64,000 nt of DNA from contig JAZBQD010000027.1 in the NCBI GenBank assembly GCA_036583965.1, forward strand, positions 22,761,001-22,825,000, read 5' to 3'. The notes under the pieces were generated by a model. It did not search any database. It was not told the origin of the DNA and saw nothing but the letters and a program-made list of their open reading frames with translations. Source of the DNA: Prunella strophiata. Taxonomy: Eukaryota > Chordata > Aves > Passeriformes > Prunellidae. Shown here one piece after another: positions 21,401 to 30,500 of the stretch. A program made the position numbers and the translations under genes. Every line of letters starts with the position of its first letter. The first letter of the stretch is position 1.

Positions 21401-24400
21401 TTTTTTTGTTTTTTTTTGAAGCACACATAGATGAAATATTTCAAGTAACAAATAAGATGATCTATGTCATGTAAGAAGAACTAATCTGTATTGAGTGTAA
21501 ACAAGCAAGAGTCAAAAGTAGGCATAGATATAAAGTGTAGAGGGAAATAAAATGCATGTCTGCAATTCAGAAAGGCAAGTGTTAATATGGTGTAATCTGA
21601 TCAAGATCTAATTGCCTCTCTTTCTATCCCATATCAGAAATGCAGCAAGACTGTGCCTCTCCACCTGTGATTAAAAATGGTGCTGTCCTGGGCCCATTAC
21701 TGGCAAGTTACAAAAATGGTTCCTGGGTAGAATATGGTTGTCAGCATTACCACTTTTTGGATGGGCCCAGTATTGTTTATTGTCACCATGGAAACTGGAC
21801 AGAACAACCAACCTGCTTAGGTGAGTCTTGGAAGGAAAAGCAAGGCTTGTCATGTGTAATATCAAAAAGGAAAATTGGAAGGGAAGGAACCTCTAAAGAA
21901 TCTTTTCATTACCATCTTTTCTCTTTTATTGGAGTTAATAAAGATTCCAGAAATATGAGGATGAGCCAAAATTAAATTTTTAGCAGGCCTCTCCTGCTGG
22001 GTATCCTCTGGCCTGTTCTTAAAATCACCCAATTAAATAGATTCCTCTGTTTCCTGAGTGAGCTATTCTAGTATATAGCTAGCCCTGTTTCCTGGGAGGA
22101 TTCTCCAATTTCTTTCCTTCATATTGTCCATTCAGTTAATTTCTTCCTGTCTTTCAATAGATGATTAGAAGGAATGGTGTGGCCATTCCCAAAATGGCTT
22201 TTAGATACAATTAACAAAGAATTAGCACTGACTTCTTGGACTTTTGTTTTTAAACTTTCAGGCTTTTTTTTTTTTTTTAATTATGTGTCTTTATATCTGT
22301 TGTTTCATCCTGGCGTGGACTTTCAAATTTTTCTGTGCTGCTTTTATGTATGCTGCTCAAAAACAATGTATAGAACTCCCACTAGAAAATTACCAGTGCA
22401 AGCAGGAATACAAACAAGAGTTGTTTGTTTATCTTTCCTTCCTTCCTCTAATGAAATAATTCAATTTTACTAACATCCTTTGTTAAATTGGCTCACCTTT
22501 CAGTTTGTAATCTACCGTGAAAATGAAAATACACAATCAGTTCCGTTTTAATTGCATATTTCTAAATGAACAGAAGTTACCTCATCTAGACTGAAAGGTA
22601 CAGGTCAACATTTTGGATCTGAGTACTCAAATTTAGCAAATTCTGTGAAATAATGAAATCTCAACTCCTGTGAGCATTATTTGTCTTGTTAGCATCCCAA
22701 TAAGCCCATCATTCTTTGTATGTTTTCTGGGATTTCTTTTCAATGCATCACCTAAACAGACCTGAAAGAGATGCTGATGTTAGCTTCAGGAAAATTCCAG
22801 GGGAATTTGGTGTTACACTGAGCTTCAGGAAAATTCCATGTGACTTTGGTGTTACCCCACTGTCACCAGACTGCCAATATCTGAGTTGTCCTTGCCTTTC
22901 CCTCAGGAAAGCATCATAAGGGCCTTTATCAGCCAATGATTCTCATGGAACTTGCAGAAATTTGTTTTTGTAGGTGACTCTCTGTTAGGCTTTGTTGATG
23001 TTGAACAGTGGTTTCAGAAGTTAACAAGGTTAATCATCTAATGGAAAGCTACACTCCCCCATGTGATCCTGGCACTGGGTTTCAAGAACCTTTCAGAAAG
23101 CATCCATTCCTTTTGCATGTGTTTGGTTTTTGTTGTCACTTCAGACCATTTCTTTCCATTTGCATTTTTTTATGCCTCTGCAGTTCTTTGTCTTGCAAGA
23201 TTCAGAAGCATTTTAGAACCATTGACTTGGGGTTCTCTTTCTTCACTCCTACAAAAGGGAGCTAAGAAACCAGTTAAGATGGCTTTTTATTAAAATGCAC
23301 TTTTATTTCCTAGAACCATGTACTCTTAATGTAACTGAGATGGACAGCAACAACTTAACATTGAAATGGAGACGGGAAGAATTAGTTTTCCTCCATGGAG
23401 ATCTCATAGAGTTTGAATGTAAACAGGGATTTACCTTTCTCCAGACTGCCATTCCATCTCCTGGGAGGACACAGTGTGACCATGGCAGACTGAATTATCC
23501 AAAATGTGTCATTCAAGGTAAAGCAATAATTTTTGTTTATTGTTTTTAATTAATCAATCTTAGACCTATTTATAAATTATTTGCTTTGCTTTTAGTGTGG
23601 GCCTGGAGCCTGTTGTAAATAATCAGTGCTTAGACTTCAACAACACAGATGCACAAGGGAACTCTATTGTTGAATATAGCCAAGCTTGGAAAAGTGATAC
23701 ACCTCTCTTTGCTGTGCAAGGCTGTAGAAGGGAAGCTCTGCTCCAAGCCCAGGAAACTGAAAGCTCTGTAGAAAGAGAGCTGCAAAAAGAAAACCTTCAT
23801 GTTCATTTAATTTATGATAAGCAGTCAATTTGTTAGTTTCTTAGTCTTAAATATTTTTATTGTTATTGCAGCTGCTACAGAAAAATGTGGCTCTCCACCC
23901 TCCATTGCAAATGGAGCTCTTACTCTCCCAGCACTGCCCCAGTATGACAGTGGTTCTTCAGTTCAGTATATTTGCTCTGACTTTCATTTTTTGCAAGGCT
24001 CTGAGAGAATCTACTGCTCTGAAGGACAATGGGACTCGCCACCAGTTTGTATAGGTAGGTGTGATAAATAAAACAGAGCAGCATCTATTTCTCTATATAA
24101 TTTATAGCCCCAAGGAACAGCCTGGCAGTGACCTGGAAGGGCCATCTAGTCCAATCCCCTGAAATGAGCAGGCTTGCTCAGAGCCCTGTCCAGCCTGACC
24201 TTGGCCTTTCCCAGGAATGGGGCAACCACTGCCTTTCTGGGAAAAGGGAAAATAGAGAAAACTGTTCCAGTGTTTTACCACTCTCACTGGTGGTAATGTC
24301 TTCTTTATATCTAGGCTGAATCTACCCTCTTGTAGTTTAAAACCATAACCCCTTGTCCTATTGCTCCAGGCCCTACTACAGAAAAGTCTGTCTTCATCTT

Positions 24401-25256
24401 TCTTATGAGCCCCTATTAGGTTCTGGAAGGATGCAATGAGGTCTCCCTGGATCCTTCTTTTTGCCAGGCTGAACAGCCCCACTTGTCTCTAAAATCAGAT
24501 CCTTACAATTTATAAATTGGGTATTGTCAGCTAGAACTTTTAAATCTCAATTTCAGTGTCTTCAGTGACATATGAAAGTTTTAATAGCAGCAAGTTAAGC
24601 TCATCTGGTGTTTTTTTTTATTTCCTTAACTATGATATGCCTGCAGTATAATAAGACAATAGGAAACAATTAGCAGTTTTAGTGTAGCCTGGTCAAAATA
24701 GTCTGTTCCAAAACGAATCAACTTATTAGCACTGATCATGTCTCTCTTTTTTAGAGCCATGTACTTTGTCAAAAACCGAAATGGAGAAAAATAATGTGCT
24801 GCTGCAAGCATTCTATGCAGACCAAGTTTACTTTTACCACGGGGATTATGTTGGATTTTACTGTAAACAGAATCATTTTGGAGCAGAATCTGGCACAACT
24901 TTATTTCAAGTACAGTGTAAGAGAGGACAGCTGGCATATCCAAGGTGTGTTGAAAGAGGAAAGCAACTTGAGGAAAGCCTATAGAAAAGGTATGTATGTG
25001 TTCTTTATCTCTTATTAACAGCTGAATTAGAGTGGCCTCGTGTTCTCCAGGTCACTCCACTCAGGTTTGGGAAATGGATGTTGAGTCTGAGCTGGAGGGG
25101 AACAGAAGGGAAAGGCCATTGTGGGATGAGGATAAACAGTGCAGCACAGGGATGCAATATTGGCATACACATGGAAAAACCTGGAGGAAGGAGTTTTACA
25201 TCTTAACAGCACTCATGTCTCCTCCCTTCACAGGTAAGGAGCCTCTAAGGGACTGA
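16367..25256 (+). CDS. F13B: F13B, coagulation factor XIII B (carrier) subunit
   Basis: Secreted plasma protein built of sushi (CCP) modules; it carries and stabilises the factor XIII A transglutaminase (known for the family). Exons: 16367-16430, 17507-17708, 18167-18352, 18849-19025, 19108-19284, 20465-20635, 20968-21063 (relic), 21638-21820, 23314-23517, 23872-24054, 24755-24989 and 25234-25256. That is twelve in all, the human number. Modules 1-5 and 7-10 each show the four sushi cysteines and a Trp before the last Cys. Module 6 survives only as a decayed 32-codon exon. The ninth and eleventh coding blocks begin EPCTL, as human CCP8 and CCP10 do, and the last exon gives KEPLRD against human QEPLRT. 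Two one-base insertions (A7 run at 17598-17604; GG at 24958-24959) break the raw frame. All CCP exons are phase 1/1. Confidence 0.94.
17507..17708 (+). CDS. F13B: F13B exon 2: CCP1 (one 1-base insertion)
   Basis: Encodes PCDLPQIENGNLAQYYY and, in the next frame, GYTTESGTQDG and GWSPVPRC, close to human CCP1. The frame changes inside A7 at 17598-17604, where six A would restore it; 201 bp then fits phase 1/1. Confidence 0.88.
18167..18352 (+). CDS. F13B: F13B exon 3: CCP2
   Basis: 186 bp, phase 1/1. KCTKPLLENGSFYS, then GYHTPSG and GWSFQPRC. The donor GTAGTG lies 38 bp before an (AT)31 microsatellite. Confidence 0.92.
18391..18452. repeat. (AT)31 microsatellite
   Basis: Uninterrupted AT dinucleotides, 62 bp, in the F13B intron after CCP2. 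Confidence 0.97.
18849..19025 (+). CDS. F13B: F13B exon 4: CCP3, unusually GC-rich
   Basis: 177 bp, phase 1/1, acceptor CTTGGAG and donor GTACGT. RCQVPRLEHGSYSG, LRYRCGHGYRTAAGT and HGWAVPPSC. The exon is packed with GCC/CGC/CGG codons, unlike the AT-rich exons on either side. Confidence 0.88.
19108..19284 (+). CDS. F13B: F13B exon 5: CCP4
   Basis: 177 bp, phase 1/1, only 82 bp after exon 4. Contains FYPVKKTYEEGDVV, IQCYNFGWYPDPPVCE, almost the human sequence. Confidence 0.95.
19285..20464. other. F13B intron
   Basis: 1.2 kb of AT-rich sequence. No exon, CR1 tail or other structure recognised. Confidence 0.6.
20465..20635 (+). CDS. F13B: F13B exon 6: CCP5
   Basis: 171 bp, phase 1/1. NKCPPPPLPRGHIS, YHSGDKVRVQC, GGKWTSPSVC; matches human CCP5 (RCPPPPLPI). 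Confidence 0.93.
20968..21063 (+). pseudogene. F13B relic exon of CCP6
   Basis: Open 96-bp segment with acceptor GGTTACAG, a usable donor GTAGGT and the same phase 1/1 as other CCP exons. Its protein (GETPPPLEADAEIRASQTHH) lines up with the first half of human CCP6 (CEEPPFIENGAANLHSKIYY), keeping PP, E, A, S, N and D positions. The first cysteine is lost, and the part with cysteines 2-4 and Trp is absent. It could still be spliced in as a 32-residue linker or be skipped, with the frame intact either way. Expression unknown. Confidence 0.6.
21638..21820 (+). CDS. F13B: F13B exon: CCP7
   Basis: 183 bp, phase 1/1. DCASPPVIKNGAVLG, SWVEYGCQHYHFLDG, GNWTEQPTCL, as in human CCP7 (NCKHPPVVMNGAV). 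Confidence 0.93.
21821..23313. other. F13B intron with a short tandem duplication
   Basis: 1.5-kb intron. The only structure noticed is the two-copy 39-bp repeat listed separately. Confidence 0.6.
22782..22859. repeat. Two-copy 39-bp tandem repeat
   Basis: Both units begin AGCTTCAGGAAAATTCCA and contain TTTGGTGTTAC; they differ at a few bases. Noncoding. Confidence 0.85.
23314..23517 (+). CDS. F13B: F13B exon: CCP8
   Basis: 204 bp, phase 1/1. EPCTLNVTEMDSNNLTLKW, then HGDLIEFECKQGF and LNYPKC. Same subtype as the factor H C-terminal module. Confidence 0.94.
23872..24054 (+). CDS. F13B: F13B exon: CCP9
   Basis: 183 bp, phase 1/1. EKCGSPPSIANGALTL, SSVQYICSDFHFLQGS, GQWDSPPVC. Confidence 0.93.
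   Translation: MLQKNVALHPPLQMELLLSQHCPSMTVVLQFSIFALTFIFCKALRESTALKDNGTRHQFV
24108..24495 (-). mobile_element. CR1 LINE fragment
   Basis: On the minus strand it reads as CR1: GGGGCTGTTCAGCCTGGC, AGGGAGACCTCATTGCATCC, GGACAAGGGGTTATGG, and near its 3' end TTGGACTAGATGGCCCTTCC. It lies in the last large F13B intron. Confidence 0.85.
24755..24989 (+). CDS. F13B: F13B exon: CCP10 (one 1-base insertion)
   Basis: EPCTLSKTEMEKNNVLL, HGDYVGFYCKQNH and GQLAYPRC. The raw frame stops at 24982-24984. Dropping one G at 24958-24959 instead gives RESNLRKAYRK up to the strong donor GTATGT at 24990, in phase 1. That continuation matches human PRQSTLSYQ and joins the last exon, so the raw stop is probably false. 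Confidence 0.82.
25234..25256 (+). CDS. F13B: F13B last coding exon
   Basis: After acceptor CCCTTCACAG the frame gives KEPLRD and TGA, against EPLRT at the human C-terminus. Only 23 coding bases. Confidence 0.78.
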
Positions 25257-27279
25257 ACAGCAAGTGTAAAAAAAAGTTTTTTAAGGGATCTGTAAAACTA
25301 CTTAAAGCCTTAGAGTATACAAATTTACTGAGAAGTTAATTTTTTAAAAACTATTTTAAGACTATTAAAATCCAAGTACTTGGTATGATTTCCCATGACA
25401 CTTAAATATTGATACTCTTCAGGTTCTGCCTGAGAACTAGTGTGACTACAGCTATGACGAAAATCCAGGAATATGGACAATGTTTGCCTTGCATCCATTT
25501 CAGTCTGTTTTAATGAAAAAGCCACTCTCAGGGTGTCTTCTATCTTTTATGTCTAAACTCATCTGTCTGTGAAACCGTAGCATGTATGGGTTTCCAAGGC
25601 TTTTGCAAGAGTTACATGAATGAATAAGACAGAAAAAGAAATGAAAGCATTCAGGAATAGACAATTGCTATTTAGTCAAATTGCTTATTTAGTCAAAACC
25701 CAGCCAACCAATAGGTGGGGAAAAAGGTTGATAAAAATACTTGTGCAGTATACAGTGCATATAACAGCAATACCCTTCCTCTTACAGAGCAAACTGGTGC
25801 AAAAGGGATTAAAAGGCCCTTGCTGGAACAGCTGTTGGAAGCAGAAATTATTTACCTCCATCACCTCCTGTGGATGTACACACAACACTTGGCTGTGTGG
25901 CTGTAAGCACAGGACAGGATGAGGGGGACTGCAGACACAAAGGCAGCATCTTGTTGATGAACTCTGAGGCAAAGAATACATCAAATACTTCATGTGAGGC
26001 TGCTGCCACTAAATCACCTACCTAGTGACATGTCACATTGTATTATTGATTCTTTTAATGCTAGTGTAGCAATAGAATACCTTCTTGTGGCCCTTGATTG
26101 TCCCTTGCCACTCTGACCTTCAGCTTTTCTAACATTATCCATACATGCCACATCAGTGCCATGGACAGCTCACCTTGGAGCCTGTTTTTGCCTCAGTCCC
26201 CTGGACATTGATTTCTTTCCTGCTTCAGAGATCTCTGTGAAGTCCCTGATGAGATAAGTCAGTCCAGGTAGATGTGTTTTTCCTCCTGAAGATGAGAACT
26301 GAGTAATCCTGTGCTTGCAGGATTCTGTGCTTCAAGACCTATAACCTTTTCTGGACTCATGACTCACAAGCAATCCCATCTCTTCTTTTCCTAAGTAAGT
26401 CAAAGTCTGCTCCCCTAAGGTGTATAGTTTATACTCTGCTACTTGCTTTTCTTCTCCCTTCTGAATCAAGGAGTGCATTAGCACATGGCTACCAGGCTGC
26501 CACTGATTTCCACAAGCACTTTCTCCTTGTTTGTGAAGGGCAGATGGGGCTGGGGGTGGCACAGATTGGCCTATCCAGGACCTGGACCAGGAACTAGTCC
26601 TCACCTTCACCTAGAAATCCCAATTACTTGCACCCCAACATCTTGCCTTTGCAGGCAAGTCCCTGCAAAGACTAGAGACTGCCTCGAGTTGTTCAAAGGA
26701 GACTCCATTACTTCCTCTTCCTGCTCAGGCACTCAGGAAACTCACCCCAGACTCATTTCCAAGCAAGTGCATGGAGAAGAAAACAGGAAAAGACAAGGCC
26801 AAACACATTTTGTGTGCTGATAATCAAATTAACTGTCAGCTTTAATTGTCTCAGTATGCCACCAAAGCCAGCCTGTTTTCAGCCCACAATTGTTAATAAA
26901 ATAACAGTGAGATCAGTATAGAGTGGGTAAAATGTAAGCACAACCCTTTGTCTGCATAAAATGTAAATACATTTACAAAACTAGATCTAATGTGGATAAC
27001 ATGCAAAGACAACCATCCAGTAATAAAAACAAGAACAAATTCCAAGACAGAACATTGGCTAAGCTGCAAACAAAGCACAGCAAAATGGGAAACACCAAGA
27101 AAAGTTGAGCTCAAGTCAGCAAATTGGTTGAGGGCTCTGTCATTTCCACAGCTGGGCTCCCTCATGCCATTTCCATTTACCCCAACCACGATCCTGTGTA
27201 AAGAGAAAAAAAGGGGAAAAGGCATGAATACCAATCCTGACAGACCCCAGGGGCTCCTCAGAGCAGTGAATAGGAAATT
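25257..27279. other. F13B-CFH tail-to-tail spacer
   Basis: 2 kb between the converging stop codons. I looked for further CCP exons (CFHR genes lie here in mammals) and saw none on either strand. Possible CFH polyadenylation hexamers are only non-canonical ATTAAA on the minus strand, e.g. around 26841-26846. Confidence 0.65.
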
Positions 27280-27530
27280 TCAGCAGAACTGCCTCCTACA
27301 ACCCCTTCCCCCTGTCTTTGGCAGCAAGCACTTACATCGACACACAGGATATGGAATCACTCCATCCAGGCACTGTGCTCTGAATTCCTCCTTCCGGGAG
27401 ACCTCCCTGTACCACCACTTGCACTTAAACAGAACAGAATCCCCTGACAAATAGTGAGACTTTGACTGTCTGGATGACTGCAACTGAATGTGGTTCTTTT
27501 CCATAGCGTCCCTATCCAGGAAACAGTTCC
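27280..27530 (-). CDS. CFH: CFH terminal exon: extra CCP21
   Basis: NCFLDRDAMEKNHIQLQ, YLSGDSVLFKCKWWYREV, AQCLDGVIPYPVC: the same subtype as CCP20, diverged. Read through, it ends in a cysteine-rich tail (CRCKCLLPKTGGRGCRRQFC) and TGA at 27280-27282. A consensus donor GTAAGT after 27336 would end the exon in phase 1 (195 bp) and remove the tail, but I see no downstream exon. Confidence 0.8.
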
Positions 27531-30500
27531 CTGCAAAAAAATAATGCTGTTATTTCCCTGTATATCTCACACTGCACACTGTTGGCACCCCCTGTGAGTG
27601 CCCTTTCCCCAGCAGTCTCCCTAGCTCAGGTGTGCTGGGCAATGACTTCCTGGGGGAGGCTCCCACACCCCGGCTCACAGCCAGGAAATCCAAGGGCTTT
27701 CTGCTTCCCTTCAGCACTAAAAATGCAACAACAGAGCAGTGAAGCTGAAGAGGGGATGACTTACTGCCTGGTGTGCACCGAGGGTATTCCAGTGTGCCCT
27801 CCACACACTGGACTCTGAAGTTGGGAGTACTTGGGTCTTTCAAATATCCCAGTTTACAGCGGAATTCAATATGGTCACCCGATGCGGAGTACAGCTTGCT
27901 TTGTGCACGCCATTTCAGCTCAATGTTGTTTGTAGTCATATCTTCCTCTGATGCCGTACAGGCCACTTGAAAAAGTCAAGAGAAGAGTGTCAGTACTTCA
28001 TACAGACACACCACATGTAACAGTTTTGCCCCTAGAGCCTACAGAAGTTCTTCACATCAAAAAATGCTTCCAAGTGTGGCTTTCTGTTACTTACAGCAGA
28101 AAAGACATTCACATCCAAGCTAAGGGGGGAAAAACAGCCCTGAGAGAAGCCTTGTCACACTGACAGTCACACTGGGCAAGAATGAAGCACAGGTGGAGAA
28201 GATATCAAACACCAGTGAACTTCCCCATATATTTTTTGAGAGATCCCTCCTTCCCTTTTGCTCAGTACTTCTCTAAATTTGTTTTCTCATCATGGAGGCA
28301 CCCCTGGCTTTCCCTAGCACTGCCACTCATTCAGACCCATCCTCCTGGCTCACAGCCTGCTGGATGGAGCCGTGGCCCCAGCCCTAGAGCACTCAGGAGC
28401 TCTGCACAAGTGATGGAGATCCCCTCACAGGGAGGATTCAGCCAACTCCCCTCCTCATGGACCTGTTGGCAGCAGAGGGGACTACACAAGCTGAATTTAA
28501 GAAGAAACTCCTTTGAGACAAAAGAAGGACTCACTGCCATTCTGCCCCAGCACCAGTGCTGCCCTCAGGGCCTCAGAAGACAAGAGGAGCAGTCACACAG
28601 CCCTTGGCCACCCAGCACATGCTTCAACCTACCCAGGCAAACTGGGGGCTTTGTCCACTGCCCATTACGACAGGTGATTGTCGGAGATCCTTCCAAGATA
28701 TAGAAATTCGGGCATTGGTATTCCAAAGTATCACCTTCTTTATATTCTTGCAAGGGGAAGACAAGAAGCTCTCCACTTTGAATAGCTGGAGGTGTGCCAC
28801 ATTTCCCAGCTTGGCCTGAAAGAAATTTCTCAATCAGAGAGGAAGTTCAGCTGCAGAGAAGGTCTGGTCAGACATACCACCCACACTATGTTGGCACTAC
28901 TCAGAGAAGCAGAGAGAAAACCAAACAGCTTGCAGGAGCAAGAGTTTCTCATTTCTCCAATGTTCAGGCTCACAACCACCAGCTCACCCCCTCTAAACAC
29001 AGCTTAAGTGCTTGCAGCTGTCTGCAGGATTTCTTCTTGTCCTGCATAAGATATGGCACTTGGCCCTCTTGAGTGAAGGCCACCTGGGTCACTCAGCTTG
29101 GTAAACTCATCCCATCTGAACAGAGACCTGGGAAATGGCCTGCCTTGTCCTGATTCCCAGAGCCATGGCAGCTGTGCACCATGAGGACACTGAGATGCTG
29201 AATGACAATGAGGCAGCTTTATGATGCTATCACTGACAGGAGGCTGGATGGAGAGAGACAGAGACAGAGAGAATTTACCTTTGCATGTTGGCAGCTCTGT
29301 CCAAGTCCCATTTTTGCACACAACAGTGGAAGTCCCAACCATCTTAAAATTTTTCCAGCACTGATACTTTGCACTCTCTCCAGGCATATACTTGGACTTT
29401 CTAATACCATCAATTGTACCACCAGCAATTTCCTCAGGAGGATCACATCTCACATCTGAAAAGAGACACAGCTGCAGTCACCTTTGCTGTTGTTAAGACA
29501 TTCATCTATACAACCAGGAGTGAAAGGAATTAGCCTTCTTACAATTTCTCTACAGATTTTCTGCCTCAGGTGGGTCAGAGAAGTTCATCATGGGGAAAGC
29601 AATGAGGTGTGGCAGTGGCAGCAGAACACTGTTTGGGACTCTCAGGAGATGGGAGGGTCAATAGGAGTTTCTAGAGAAAGCCAGTGTTTCTGTATTTATG
29701 TACAAGAACCACACCAGCCTTGTCTCTCCCTGGGGAGCCCCAGCCTTCCTGGAAACCACAGGGGTAGCAGCCAAACTGATTCCCTGCAGAGCTCTGGAGG
29801 GCTTGTCAGAGTGCTGGAGGAGCTTGTCAGCCTGTACTGCTCAGGCTGGGTAAGCACAGCCAGCTCCATGCTCACCCTGCAGCCACAGATTGCAGGGGAA
29901 CTCTGGAGCAGAGCTCCTGAATGTTCCTTGTCACAGGAACGATCTTTCCACTTCCATGGCCCTAGCAGATCTTACATGGTTTGGATCTGGGTCTCTGCTA
30001 GGGTCTGCATTGGTCAGAGTGGAGCACTGCAGAAGAAGAGCTGCTTCTCTGTCCTACTGTTGCTTCCATTCAGCTTTGAACACAAGACAGAAGCCCTTAC
30101 GTGTCTGTCCACTGAAAGTCACTGAAGTGGTGGGCACTGGGGAAATACCAACAGCATAGAGGAGAATGACAGAGCAGCACATTTTAGGCCCTGCTGCTTC
30201 AGAAACGTTTTTGCTATTGATGGAAATATTCCCAGTATCTCTAGAAGCATCAAGTTTAATTAAAGTTCTGTGCAAGGAAGCAATAGCAGGTTCAAAGTTG
30301 GGGTTGCCAAAGAAAACAAGTAAAAAAGGCAAAGTGTTCAGAGCATTTACATAGATAACTGGTTGCCTCTATGCTAACAGACAAGGTGAAAGCACAGACT
30401 CCTACCTCTGCAAACTGGTGGTTGTGACCATTGGCCATTTGAACAAAAGACGTAATCTGCACCAGTTAACTGGAAATTGCTCTCACACTGGTAGTGCACC

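Noticed and set aside
26893..27234. Minus-strand ORF downstream of CFH as an extra CFH exon
   Set aside because: It has no sushi cysteine spacing or Trp signature and reads as hydrophobic noise.
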